The notes below the pieces were generated by a model, which searched no databases, was not told the DNA's origin, and saw only the letters and a list, made by a program, of their open reading frames with translations. A program made the position numbers and the translations under genes. From assembly GCA_000711775.1 (NCBI GenBank), contig ARYC01017584.1:1-64000 (forward strand): a DNA stretch of 64,000 nt, given 5' to 3'. This document shows, one piece after another, positions 1 to 12,900 of the stretch. The stretch is from Oxytricha trifallax. Lineage: Eukaryota; Ciliophora; Spirotrichea; Sporadotrichida; Oxytrichidae. The first letter of the stretch is position 1; the number at the start of each line of letters is the position of its first letter.

Positions 1-61
1 CCCAACTATACCCTACAAATCAAAGCACTTATAAACCTCAATAAGGGGTTTTGGGGATTTG
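1..61. mobile_element. Right end of a TBE transposon (TBE-a), cut by window start
   Basis: The first 61 bases match the right terminus of the complete TBE at 10226-14296 almost base for base and end in G4T4G4 followed by an ATT target (62-64). Only this terminus lies in the window. It sits in the first IES of the partial pore-former copy PFT0, so the rest of that gene should lie beyond the window edge. Confidence 0.85.
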
Positions 62-305
62 ATTAAAACATAAATTAATACTAAATACTACTCATGTCTC
101 CAAAACATACCCTCTCCGTTATACGATTCGAATGATAAAATCGCTCCAGGTACAACTTTTAGACCGTCTGTTGCACTATTGGTAGATGACTCACTTCCCA
201 TAGTTTCATATTAAAGTTTAAAATAAAATCATTCTCTATATCTAATGGATCTGCAGTTCCTTCAACAAAGCAAAAGCTTGACTTTTTATTTCCAAATGTT
301 TTCAT
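62..305 (-). pseudogene. PFT0: N-terminal MDS of an AbfB/aerolysin-type pore former (partial)
   Basis: On the minus strand an ATG at 305 starts the same N-terminus as the other four paralogs (MKTF-NKK). After a diverged stretch the conserved motif around VVPGAILSFES...GMFWRHE follows. The MDS ends at an ATGAG pointer (plus-strand CTCAT at 91-95), the same place where the paralogs have their first IES. Bases 62-90 are remaining IES sequence and TBE-a follows directly. The middle of this MDS lacks the normal hydrophobic leader and does not stay in one frame, so it is either decayed or holds an unresolved IES. The lectin and pore domains are not in the window. Confidence 0.7.
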
Positions 306-1036
306 TTGTAATATTTAATTGTAAATTAACTTTTATTATACTATATATCTTTACATTTCTTTCTATCTAATAATGTAAATCTAGTTGTTTTAATTATGAT
401 AACTTATCTTTTTTTTATTTTTCATAGGCATAAATTTAGACTTTACTTTCCATAATTTCTTGTAAATATTATTTAATCTTAAATTCTATAAGGGATGACA
501 CATGTATTTATTTGAATCAGATTTTTATAATTATAAAAAAGGCTTATTAAATATGATATAGGAAGACTTTTATAAACCAATAAATTGCATAAAATGCAGT
601 TAAATTAATATAATGGTTTAAATTCAATTGTGTAATTGAAATGTAAAAAGTCAAAAATACTCACTAATCTTTATTCAAATTAAAGTTCATCGGTTGAAAT
701 TAATTTTAAAATAAAAAAAAATTTTCACTATGAGTTTTAAATAATTTTCATTTCCTTATTTGATAAAATTAAATATTATGAAAAATAAATTCTTAAATAA
801 ATATCGTGAAATTAAGTAGTTAAAATATAAATATTTAAAATTAAAACATTTGAAAACTTAATAAATAGATCTTTAGAAATATTTTAGCCAAAAGCAATTT
901 AAATTTAAATAAATAACATGATAATATTGCATTTAAAATTTTATTCAATCAAAAAATATTAGAAATATTCAGAGTATGAAATTAATTTTATAATAATGAT
1001 TTTTGCTGAGATTTATCTTAAAATAATAAATCCCTT

Positions 1037-2224
1037 TCACTCAAGGAATGCTTGAGGAGTGACGTCTTTAATATCAACATCTGATTGGAAGGATTGTACT
1101 CCTTTGTATTCTCCTCTGAAAGTTGTCACCCATGGTAGACCCTCAAAGTGAACTGTAGCAACGTAAGGAATATTAAGCAGCATAAAATACTAAACTTATA
1201 AAATTTAATAATCATGCTTCTGACATATACTTAACTTTCGTAGGTTTTGTATCCTGGGACTGTAAGAGGGTTATCAAATTTGAAAGTCTTGGTAGTTTCC
1301 TCTTGCTCACCATAGGTGACTGAATGAGATGTTTTCATTTCGAATGAAATTGTTGATTCCTCGCTCACAACAATCGCAGAGACCTTCATCGTATAAGATG
1401 CACCAACTGTCAATTCAAATCCATCAGTTCTTTCGTAACTTTTGGTGTTTTTAACTGAAGTTTCTCCAGAGAACCCATAGGTTTGATCAATAGGAGAGCC
1501 ATTGTGGAAACGCTTTTTCTCTGTGAAGAGGGGTGGATTTTCTAAAATTTGCATTTAATCTTGAATGTAATCAATCTCAACATAATCAATTTTAGTTATG
1601 AAAGCAACTCTTGGATACCAAGTTGCATCTTCTCTGTAGAGATTTGAGTCTTCAAAGTTAGCAATTCTCAAATGATTACTATCATGTCTTACATATGAGT
1701 TGGGATAATTGTAGGATCTTAGAGAGATAGCTGAAGGGTTTGCATGGCCTGGAACTATAATAAAGCAAGAGTCATCATTGTAAAGTGCATCGTTTTCCTG
1801 TCTCCAGATTCTCAATTTATATTCATAATGTCTTATGTAGTGATCTGGATAGTTTACAGATCTGAAAGAGACACCACCTTAATAACCATTCAAGCAATTT
1901 TCAATGTGGAATGAGGCATCATTTTTGTAGAGCTCATCGTTTGAGTATCCATGTCTATGGAGGTAGTCATCCTCATAATTTAATATAAAATAAATTAATT
2001 ATTATCTCATGCCTCCAAAACATGCCCTCTCCATTATGGGATTCAAATGAGAGAACAGCCCCGGGGACAACGTTGAGACCTTCCGTTACTCTAATAAGAT
2101 TTGTTGCAGCAGATGCACCTTCCATAATTTCGTTAGAGAGCTGAGAGACATAAAGCATTGCAGCTGAGAGAGCAGCTACCCCCAAAAGGGATAAACTTAT
2201 CTTTTTATTTTCAAAAATCCTCAT
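1037..2224 (-). CDS. PFT1: AbfB-lectin/aerolysin-like pore-forming protein
   Basis: The germline gene has three MDSs separated by two IESs (1972-2005, 1181-1212). Without them the frame is 373 codons with TAA/TAG as glutamine and a TGA stop. Residues 1-40 form a hydrophobic leader (LLGVAALSAAMLYV). Residues about 72-215 form an AbfB-like beta-trefoil with two repeats of the SFRS/SLRS-N-P--Y-RH type and a DATWYPRVAF ending. Residues about 225-373 resemble the aerolysin/ETX_MTX2 pore module: a Ser/Thr-rich alternating strand region (FELTVGASYTMKV, SFEMKTSHSVTYG), a VPGYKTYE turn and a final VATVHFEGLPW strand. By family analogy it would be secreted, bind glycans and insert as an oligomeric beta-barrel; target and role are unknown. 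It is second of five tandem copies and the least interrupted. Confidence 0.85.
1181..1212. other. IES 2 of PFT1, pointer ATG (32 bp)
   Basis: Plus-strand CAT repeats at 1181-1183 and 1213-1215 flank AT-rich sequence. Excision joins the last two pore-domain strands in frame. PFT2, PFT3 and PFT4 have an IES at the same codon with other pointers. Confidence 0.88.
1972..2005. other. IES 1 of PFT1, pointer ATGAG (34 bp)
   Basis: A 34-bp AT-only-like spacer sits between two copies of plus-strand CTCAT (1972-1976, 2006-2010). It has no GT-AG borders. Removing one repeat plus the spacer keeps the frame across the FWRHE region. Confidence 0.9.
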
Positions 2225-3957
2225 TTGTAATTGAATCTTTTCTATAATTAATTTATATTATATATCCTTTATCTGTCCACTTTAAATATCATAAATTTAT
2301 AATAATTTTTTAATAATATTATCTTCTATCTTTTCAATATCTTATGATAATTTTATTCAGTTTAACTTTGAAATTATATTTTTCAATAGATTAATGTGTT
2401 TCATAAATATATATATATATATATTTAAATATCTATAATTAATATTTGAATTAGAATTTTACTGATTTTTTTTTTCTTCAATTTTTTCAGTATCAAACTT
2501 TTAAATTTCTTAAAATCTTTTTAAATTATATAGGTCTACAAAGATTAATGAAGAATTTATTTTGAGATTTCGTGTGCCTTCATTTGAATCTTTAGATATA
2601 ATTTGTTTTAGGGATAATTTAACTATATGGAAAAAAAGAAAATTGTCCTGAAAATATACTTTAGCCTATCAGGAATTATAATAAATTGAAAATTAATTGA
2701 AAATACTTCAATACATTCATCTAATAAAAATAAATGCGAAAGTTATTTAATGATTAATGGGAAGTTAATAAAACCATTTTTATAATAATTATGAATATCC
2801 TTTTAACAATGCTTTTAACTTTATCACTAAAAAACAAGATCTTAAAGCTTTGCTCTTTATCTATATTGGTTAAAATTTTTCATGCTTTATATTGGATATA
2901 TTTCCTCAAAATGTTTATGAGTATTTTCTTACATCAAGACATTTATGGACTTTAAATTTTTGAGTTAATGCACTCTTTCAAAAACGCACGAATTAATAAA
3001 TAGACTGGTCTCAAGTTTTTGTTATTCTTATATAACAGCATTTCTAACATAAGTGGAAATAAAAAACTTATCTTATCTTGAATCTTAGTATGACGTTCTT
3101 AATGATGTCTGATGGTCCGAGGTAAGAAATTTCATTTCCCAAAAAAAATGATTAATAATTTAAGTTGTTAATTAATAATTATACATTCCCTTATATTTAT
3201 ACTCTCTGTCTAATATAAAATTGTTATTGAAAAAAGATTAATTATATTCTAATACTTTGCAATGAAAAAACTTAATAAAGATTGTGTGAATTCTATTGAT
3301 AACAGCAATAATTTATCATAATTTTATTAAATATATAAAAAAAATGTGAGATAAGAGTGTAAATTAGACATAAAATTTTGAATTAAACTGTTAAATTTAT
3401 TAGTATTAGAAAAATAAGCAATAAATAGGTAAACAAAATATTTAAAAATGGGTAAGTTTACGAGTCATTTAGAGGAAATAAAATGCCAAAATCAGGGGTT
3501 AGAACAAGATGGGACCCTAATTAAATAAAAATATTTAAGACTATAAAATACTTTAAACCATCATCATTTTTTATATAATATATTTGTGATAAGGAAAATT
3601 TAGATTTCATCACACTTTTTTTAAAACTTATCTGGCTTGATAAATAATTATCTTTTATAATAATATCATAGTTTTTATATTAACTCTTCAATCCAAAATA
3701 AATCTAGATAACATTTTAAATTTCGAAATTCTTTTTAATAACATTAAATGTTCCTGAGTATTTGATTTTCAATTTAGCAAGATTAATTAAATCATATAAA
3801 AAATTGATTTCATTAATTCCAATTTTTTTTAAATAAAATTAATATTAATAATATGCAAATATTTCGATTCGAATGAATATTGATGTAAAATTAGATAATT
3901 ATTTAAGAAATTAGTCAGATTACCATTTTTATTTAAATTAATCGTATATATTCACTT
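2225..3957. other. Intergenic AT-rich DNA between PFT1 and PFT2
   Basis: About 1.7 kb of very AT-rich DNA. I see no coding segment on either strand. A short alternating TA tract lies near 2407-2425. It probably holds the 5' flank of PFT1 and the 3' flank of PFT2. Confidence 0.6.
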
Positions 3958-6900
3958 TCACTCAAGGAAGACTTGAGGGGTGACATCTCTAACATCAACA
4001 TCTGATTGGAAGGATTCGATTCCTTTATATTCACCTCTGAAAGTAGTCACCCATGGGAGACCTTCAAAGTGAACTGTAGCAATGTAAGGAATGTCAAGTA
4101 ACTTTATATTATCACTATACAAATGAGTTTAATATGACTATAAAATATAGCTTATTTTATACTGAAACATTCTCCTGACATACACCTAGCTTTCGTAAGT
4201 CTTGTATCCTGGCACTGTAAGTGGGTTATCAAACTTGAAAGTCTTAGTTGTCTCTTCAGATTCACCGTAAGTGACTGAGTGAGTTGTTTTCATTTCAAAT
4301 GAAATTGTTGATTCTTCGCTCACAACAATCTCAGACACCTTCATTGTGTAGGAGGCTCCGACTGTCAATTCAAAGCCATCAGTTCTCTCATAACTTTTGG
4401 TGTTCTTAACAGAAGTCTCTCCGGAGAACCCATAGGTTTACTCAGTAGGAGATCCATTACAACAAATCATCTATTTTAAATAAATAATCATATTTTAATA
4501 GTCGTGCAATAATTTAAAAATTATTCTCACAACAGCTTTTCCTGAAAACTAAACTCTTTATAAAAAATAGGAATATTTAGCTATTTCAAATAATAATTTT
4601 CTTTTTCTCTTTGAACTGATTTTTTAAGATATGTCTTGATAGTTTTAACTAAATAATAATTGATTAAATTATCTATAAACATAATCATCATAAGCAAGGA
4701 AATTTTAACATTGTTTTTCGGAAAATATTTATTTAACTCGCCTATTTATACAAGAATATTGCAAATTCTTTTAAGCTTTAAATAACTCAATAATAATAAA
4801 TTAAAAATGTCTAATGATTGATTGTAAATTAAAAAAAAGAGATGATAAGCGTAAATGTTGATTTTGATTAAAAAGAGTAAAATTATAAAAATAGGGTATA
4901 ACTTTTGTTTGGGGTTGGGGTTATTGTGGAAACGTTTTTTCTCTGTGAATAGGGGAGGTTATTCCAAGATTTTCATTTAATCTTGATTGTATTCAATCTC
5001 TACATAGTCAACTTTTGTGCTAAAAGCTACTCTCGGATACCAAGTAGCATCATTTCTGTATTGATTAGAGTCTTCGTAATTGGATATTCTTAAGTGATTA
5101 CAATCGTGTCTAATATATTAATTCTGATAATTCCAAAACCCCAAAACTCCTGAAGTTTTTTAATTGAGTTTTTATTGATAAAAAGCTCCAATTAATACAT
5201 TCTTGATTAGGGTTTTAAAAGGTTTATGTAGGGTTTAATGTTTAAATATTAGTAATTTAAGCGAGCATAACAAACGAGGTTTTTAAATATTTCTCACGAA
5301 CATTATCTTTAAATAATGTGTCAGCACTTTAATCTTCATCTCCCTTAGTAGCTGTTTGATTGCTATCGTTTAGTAATTATCTTAGCTTGGTTTGATTACG
5401 GCAATGTATGCAAGTTCTCTTAGACCTCCAGAAACCTATTTCTTATTTACAAGTTGCTTGATTTTTTGCTTTAAATCTCTCTCACTTTTGCATGTAAAGT
5501 AATTGTTTTTTGGCATGTCACTCTCTAATAATTATCATTGCAGGTAGTGCCCAGATATCCCATAAAATCTACCCGTCTTTCAATCTTACTTCTTGGGAAT
5601 AACCTGGAGTACCTAATACATTCCTAATTTAGAGGACTACACTCTTTGTGCCCGATTCTAGTCAATAATGCATACTCTCCAATTGTAGAAAAATAATCAT
5701 AATATTTTATGGTTTTAAGTTTTTATAAAAATAGTCAAGCTTTGAAGCTCTTCGATTCCATCATTTTTCTTCAATACTATTTAGATAATTTATCTATGAC
5801 ATCTATTGTCATTCAATAATTCTCAGTAAGTAGTGTATTGTAAGGGGTGCCTGAAAACTACATCATCATTACTAAGCAAAATAGCATCAAGCTAGATAAT
5901 ATGATTATATTCTTTGAATTTTGCCTTTTAATGAGCATAATCTTTATTAGCAAATTCCATTTAGAAATTGAAATCAGAAAAGAAATAATCGAAAGGATGT
6001 ATCTTTTAAGCATATTAGATATCAGAATGACTCTCTTCTCTATTTTATCCTCAAAGATAAAATAGTTTTTTTCCTATAGAATCTATGTCAACAACTCTCT
6101 TAATGGGAATCTTTATTACCATAATTTAATTGAACTTTTCCGTTTCCTCATAGTTCTTGACAGCCTTATTTATTTTAACTTTGTTCTACACTTCGGTTCA
6201 GAAAATCTGCAGGATTTTTTTACCAAATTTTTTATAGGAATATTTCCTTTAGGTTCATGAATAAAGATAAGGATTTTTTTTATATTTTTCTATTTCTTTA
6301 AGTACCCTTTGAGGTCTCTTGCATGAGGATGTGCCTTATCACAGAACTCACAAATATACTTGCCATCCTTCTTTTAATACTTAAGATATAACCTAGGCAT
6401 ATCGTTGTGTATATCTCTAAAATGCCAAATTTAAGTTGACTTGTCGAGGAAAACTATATTTTACTCTTTGCATTAATAGTAAATTGTGGATGATAATTAT
6501 ATATGCTCTATGGAGGTTTGTTTAAACTCCTCCTCAATTGCACAGCTTCTTTAATGATCTCCTGCTTAATTTATATTTTAATCTCAAAGCTAGACTGGTC
6601 AAAGTTGTCATAATTAGGATCCCACTGAGTACCAGCGTCTCTGGTCTCCACTTTTTTTGTTACCGGAATAATAATTTTTTTATTGGCTTATCCCAAGTAA
6701 TGCCACTCTTCTAAAAAAGTTAGCGCTTGTTTTAGTTTTCTAAAATGTTTTACTATAATAATGATAAAATCAACCAAGATAAATAAAATAGTAAAGTAAA
6801 AGACACTCTGGTAAATACTTTGCTGAAAGGTAAGAAAATTAAAACATCATAAAAGACTTTATGTTTACATAATTTATGAGAAATTTATACAATTTAGTAA

Positions 6901-9900
6901 ATTAAGATACTCCGAATGAACTTTAGTTTCTCTAGGAAGTCCTCCAAATTAAGTTAGATTTTAATATGGAGGAAAATTTATTCAAAATTTTAAATGTAAT
7001 TGATCCTAATTAAGTTTTAACCTTGAAATATAACTCCTAATAAAGATTAAACATAATTTTAGGACCTCATAATATAATTAAACATTATTATAAGCAAGTT
7101 AGATAAAAATTGAAATCAATCTGTGAAATTAGAGCAACTTTTTTATGTCTTTTCCGCATACCTTTTAAAGCCTAATCTCCTTTTTAAAAGTAAGATTTTT
7201 AGAAAATTAGAATTTATATCCATAATTTTAATTTCATTTACATTTCTAGAAAGAGGAAGCAAGATGGAGTCTATGAATGATGCAATGAAGAGAATTTAAT
7301 CTCAAGATTTAATAGGAAAATTTTGAAGTAAAGAGGACCTTTATAGATATTTGGTATAGCAAGGTAAGTTCTTAAGTAAGATTAATAAATCCTTTATAGT
7401 TGGATTTCTCTTGCCAACTTAGGAGGGAACTAAAATATCATTCTTAAAAGCATTGCTAAGTGAAGACAAAAAAGCTTTTAAGTCTAATGAAATAGGGATG
7501 ATAGAGATACCTAACTACCCTGAAATATCAGTGACAAACCTATATGACGATGCTATGAGTGATGCAGACGTAGCTATCTACCTTCCATCAAAGCTACAGC
7601 TCTCTAATAAGTTGCCAGAGATAAACTTCTTCTTTGGTGTTCTTGCAACTCTGAAACCTGAGTACTTAAATGAAGTTATTTAAGAAGCTCACAAGAAACG
7701 ATACAGCATCTCTCCTGAAGAAAAAGAGAAGCAAGGTATTAAAATAAGTGATACCCGGCTGTAGGAACTTCAAAAGCATCCATTCATCTCTAGTAAGCTT
7801 AGTCTTCTAAATTTATAGTAAAGCCTGCCACTGTTTTATATTTTATGAAAGAGCGCAGCAAACTAAAAAGAGAGAGAAAGACTTAAGTAAAGCATAAATT
7901 AAGTAAGAGACTCTTCAAAGATTTATAAAAGCCAGAGAGATGAACATAGATACAGGAGCTGGCACTAAGAGAAGAAACAGAGGCCCAAGCATTCCTTAAG
8001 AGGAAGAAAAGAAAGAGAAGCCAAATCCCATTATGGGTGAATTTAATATGTGAGTTTATTCATTCGCTTAAATCTAAAACTTATTTCTAAACACAAAATC
8101 TCCCTTCTCTAGCGCATACTATAGCATTATCATCGCTGACTCTCTAAGCAGCACTCTTAATAAAATCGATTGTATCTATTTTCAAGTCGTGCATAAAGTC
8201 TAAGAGTAGAAGTTTCTTGAAGTGGCTTTTCAATAACCCCTAATTTAATTCAATTCCATTGAACTGAGGACTGTAAGGAACATTAAATACAAGTGTCATG
8301 TTAAGTCTTTCATATTCCTTTCTTGAGTCTTTAGTTTTATTATCAATGAACAGAATAATCTCTTAGTCAGAGAAGTTATCTCTGAGTTATTATAGGATTT
8401 TTTGCATTATTCAGCCTTTAAAGAACGAGGGTGGATTACTTAAGTCTCAAGGCCACTATCTTCGCTTAATCAACCTAGAATTGAATGAGTTTAAGCCTTA
8501 ACTTTTTAGTCTTGTACTTCTATGCTGCTTTACCTCTTATACCAAGACCTTGAAATGAAGGTACTAAACGTGAATACTGCCTCATCAGCGTGTATGAACA
8601 TTATATGATGCTCTTAAGCCCTCTGCATTAAATCGAATATATAATTTAATGTATCCTTATAAAATTGAACATTAAAGTAAATCACTCTCTTTATGTAATT
8701 GACTGTCTTGTTAGAAATTCCATTATTTTTATACATGTTAGCTATAGATTAAGGAGAGATGTGAAGCGCAGGAAATTGCCGATAAAACATCTCAGCCCTC
8801 TAGTCCAGAGAGAAATGAGCCCAGTATTTAAGAGTCTTATCATTAATAAGATTTTCAATATGATGCTGCTAAAATTTTAAGAGTCTCTTAGGCTTAGAAT
8901 TAAGATGCTATCTCTTTAAATTCAATGCTAAAAGTCAGTGAAACCTAACAGTAGCTGGAGATTTATGGAGCAGCCTTGCTATAGATTTCTAATTTAGAAT
9001 AGGTTTGAGTTGATCACTATATTCATCACATTCATAACGCAACTTAAACAATAAATCTATATACTCATTGTCATAAATGACCCAAAACCTTCCATTTATT
9101 CATATAAATTATTAATATTTAAAATCAAAACCTTACATATATAATAAAAAAGAATGCGTTAATTGCATCCTCTAATAAATAAAACCCCAAGTGTAATTTT
9201 TTAAGCAATCGTGAAAGAAATGATTAATTAAGTATTAGGCATTAATCCCAGTTTCAAGAAGCTGTTCGCCCAACCCTGAAAAGGAAGATGTATCTCTGTC
9301 GTGAATGCAGGCAAGTGGCCAGACCTCCCTTATGGAGCTGTGACTTAGGGATCTATGCAGGAGCCTATACTTGTATGTGGGAGATACACTGAGGAACCAA
9401 TACCAAGCCACATCGACCTCCTCGCGACCCTCAGGGGCGGCCTCGACCTCGTCTACAATGCTGTCGAAGGGAGGGATGTACTGCTTGGTCCTGACCTTAT
9501 CATAGTAAGAGACGATCTTGGCGATTCTTGCGTGGGTCTTCCTGTTAGTGTCTGTTGCAGTGGGAGCACTCCATTTTCTATAGTCGAATTTAAGTTTTAA
9601 AGTTTTAATCATAATTAATTGAAATAGGGCAGCAATTTAAACGATAACTAAACCCTTAATTTAATCTATTAAACGATCAAATTTTCAAACTTACAAAATC
9701 TCCCAGACTTTTTTGCCTTCGAGTTTTTTAGGAAATATTGCGCTAGTGGGGCGAACATAAGGTCATTCGGTAGCCCTTTCAAAACTAGGAGGAATTTGGG
9801 TTCTCGGGACTCACAGCATACGCCCTGGCGGAGTTGCGCTCGATATACTTTTTCTTATAATCGAATTATAAATATATATATATATATTTAATTAATTAAA

Positions 9901-12900
9901 TGATGATCACGTCAAGCAGTCTCTGATCGATATGTCGATTCTCTCGGGAAGATGAGCTTGCGCACTGAAAGTCGTAGCTCGATGCTGCTGTTGACCATCT
10001 CTTGGTAGTGGTTGGTCATGTTCCTGCCAAAGATGACATCTACCATGTCTTGCATCTCCTTGTAGGATCTCCGACCAACAGACAGGTTGTCCATTAAGCA
10101 TCAGAGTCTCGTCCCAAAGATGGTGGCGTCTGGGATGTGTGAGGCTCGATGGCTGCGCAGAGGATTGGTGGGAGTAGCTGGTGGTCCAACTCCACCGATG
10201 GCGACGATAGTAAGGAAATGATATTCAAAACCCCAAAATCCCTTAGTGAGGTTTATAAGTGCTTTGATTTGTAGGGTATAGTTGGGGTCTTATTGGGGTT
10301 AGTAGAGAAAACGTAGGTTTTATGTGAATTTGATGAATATTTAATGAGTATTAGTGTTATTAATTCAACAAATTTTATCTGTTTATCTTTATTGTATCTA
10401 TTGAACTTTGTTCTCTCAAGTTGGTCAAGGATATCATCTAATGTTTATCGAGGATAGTTTGGAGTTCTCACGATTATCATCTCTACTATGCTTTTAATTT
10501 ATTTGCAGACAGCTTCTTACTTTATGTGTTTCTAAGCCAAACTTATTGATTGCTTTTCATGTTTAGTACCAAAGTAAGACATACTTTCATACACTTTCTA
10601 ATATTATTGCAGCTATTGCCCAAACATCCCATTAGACAGAGCCATTTGTCCACTTCTCTCTTATTGGGAAGTATCCGGGAGTCCCTAGTACCTATGCTAA
10701 AGTAACGATTTCTTATCTTAAAGCTCTATTGAAATCGATTACAACTACTTCTAATGGGCAGAGATTCAGCATTACATTTTAAGGCTTCAAATCTCTATGA
10801 ACATACCCAAGGTCATGCAACTCCTTGACACCCTTTATCATATCTGAAAGTATATCGTTTAAATCATCGGGGTATCGATTATGATAGAGATAGTCTCTCA
10901 GAGTCATTTCAAATTTCTTGAGTCTTAATGCGATAAAACCATAGCTTAATATAACACCATCTAACTTAAGCAAATTCTTGCAATATTTTCTTTAGGCCTC
11001 CCTAAGAACCATGTATTCATTACAAACTCGTTCTAATACTGTTGGTTCTTAAGAAGATAACTGAAAGGATACACCTTGTATGCATACTCATCAACTACTA
11101 TAAGCTTTGCTTTGTTAGGCACGCTTATATTCAAATAATTTTCAATGGAACTGCTAATATCAACTGCATTTAATGCTGGTATATTCATAGCTTTCGCTTA
11201 GAAGCATGCTGAAATTGTATTACCTACTGGTTGGTTCATCGATTTAAATCGCTTCTGCCTCTTGTGTTTTTCCTGCTGCTCTCTTTATTATTTAAGAGTA
11301 TTAGATTTTTTTTAGCTGGTACTAGTTTTTTACTCTCTTAATCTTCAATCAAAAACTCGCTGAAGTGATGCTTTTGCATATGCCTTTTAACTTTAGCTGA
11401 ATGAGTATATGATTTCATGCATGTCGTCCACTAATACCTACCATCTACCTTTTCATGCTTGAAATAGATCTTGGCTTTGCCAGAGTGTACCTCTTTCAAG
11501 TGTCTCTTCAAGCTTTGTTCGGTTGAGAAAAGATTCTAGCAGTCTTCACATTGATATGTTTTTATCTTTTCGATTGGTTGCTGTTCTTTTAGCTCCTCAA
11601 CATAATCAATTTAAGTTTAAACTCCTATCTCTTCACTCTCCTTCTGGTTTAATACTTCTATGATAAAAACCTCTGCTTCAAATTCAAGAGCTCTTAGCTC
11701 TACCTCCCTCTCAACATAAATAATTTCAAGCTTTTTAGTTGATCCAAAGTTTAGCTATGATTATCCAGTTCCAAGAGAGATTGCTTTACGAATTAAGTTA
11801 GCCGCCATGTTTAAATTCAATTTTAAATTTCTATTACAAAGCTCTAATAACCTCTCTAGTTATAGTAACTTTGTATAGGAGTTGGTACTGCAACAACAAT
11901 GGTTGATTCTTAGGCGTTAGACATCATATTTATACTAAGTTTATAACTATAAATTTTCTAAATTAATGCTAAATATTTTTAATTTTGGTACCAACTTAGA
12001 TAAAGTTCAGGTTGGTACTGGTACCAATTAGGCTTTAAACCATTTTGGAACTTTTCCATTAAAACCTCATTAGTTTAAAACTAGGTCCTAATTAAGTTTT
12101 GGTACTATTAAATTGGTACCAATATAAATTAAACGGATATAGTACCAGTACTAATAAAATTTAAACAAATTTAGTTCTAATTTAATGGAACTAAATTGAT
12201 AAAAATGGAGATCCATCTCTGAAGTTTGTTACAGCTTCTGCAAACTTTCTCCACGTATCTTTGCAGGGTTGACCTCCTATAAGATGCCCATATTTAATAG
12301 TAAGATTTTAAACAATAGGATCCAGAAGTCTATAAATTATAATTTGAAATTCATTAATAGGAAGAGGAACAAAGATGGAATCACTCAATGATCAAATGAA
12401 AAGAGTCGAGGCTCAAGAAATGATCTCAAGATTCAGAAGTAAAGAAGATCTCTATCGATACCTAACTTTACATGGTAAGATAACTTGATGACTATTAACA
12501 TATTATACAGTTGGTTTATTCCTTCCAACGATGGAAGGTACCAAAATTTCATTCTTGAAAGCAATACTTTGTGAGGAGAAGAAAGATTTAAAAGATTAAG
12601 AGATTAAATTAATTGATGTAAGATGAGGAAGTGGTAGTTTACCTTCCTACCAAGAAGCAACTTTCTAATAAACTACCAGAGAGGAACTTCTTCTTTGGTG
12701 TTCTTGGTACAATAAAAGAGGAGTATCTCAGAGAAATTATTGAAGAAGCACATAAGAAACGATATTCTATCTCTCCTGAAGACTAGAAGAAGCAAGGCAT
12801 TCTAATAAGCTCAGCTTGGCTAGAGGAACTTAAGAAGCATCCTTATCTTTCAAGTAAGCTTTGACATATAACTTTGTAGGAAAATCTGGCACTGGTATAT

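Noticed and set aside
1181..1212. GT-AG intron in the last part of the PFT genes
   Set aside because: A GTATATG-type donor exists in PFT1, but the acceptor differs between copies, whereas a pointer model gives the same protein in all four.
1231..1815. Reading PFT1 as two separate small genes under the standard code
   Set aside because: The boundary is a TAA that is glutamine in this code; the frame continues through it and matches the paralogs.
2407..2425. TA-dinucleotide runs (also 9870, 14450, 58383) as replication origins
   Set aside because: Such runs are expected in very AT-rich DNA; nothing else supports an origin.
5847..6065. Small plus-strand ORF in TBE-b
   Set aside because: It lies antisense to the 57-kD-type remnant, has low-complexity composition and no counterpart in the other TBE copies.
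9355..9600. Plus-strand ORF over the GC-rich island
   Set aside because: Antisense shadow of the minus-strand segment 9235-9612, which has the more protein-like composition.
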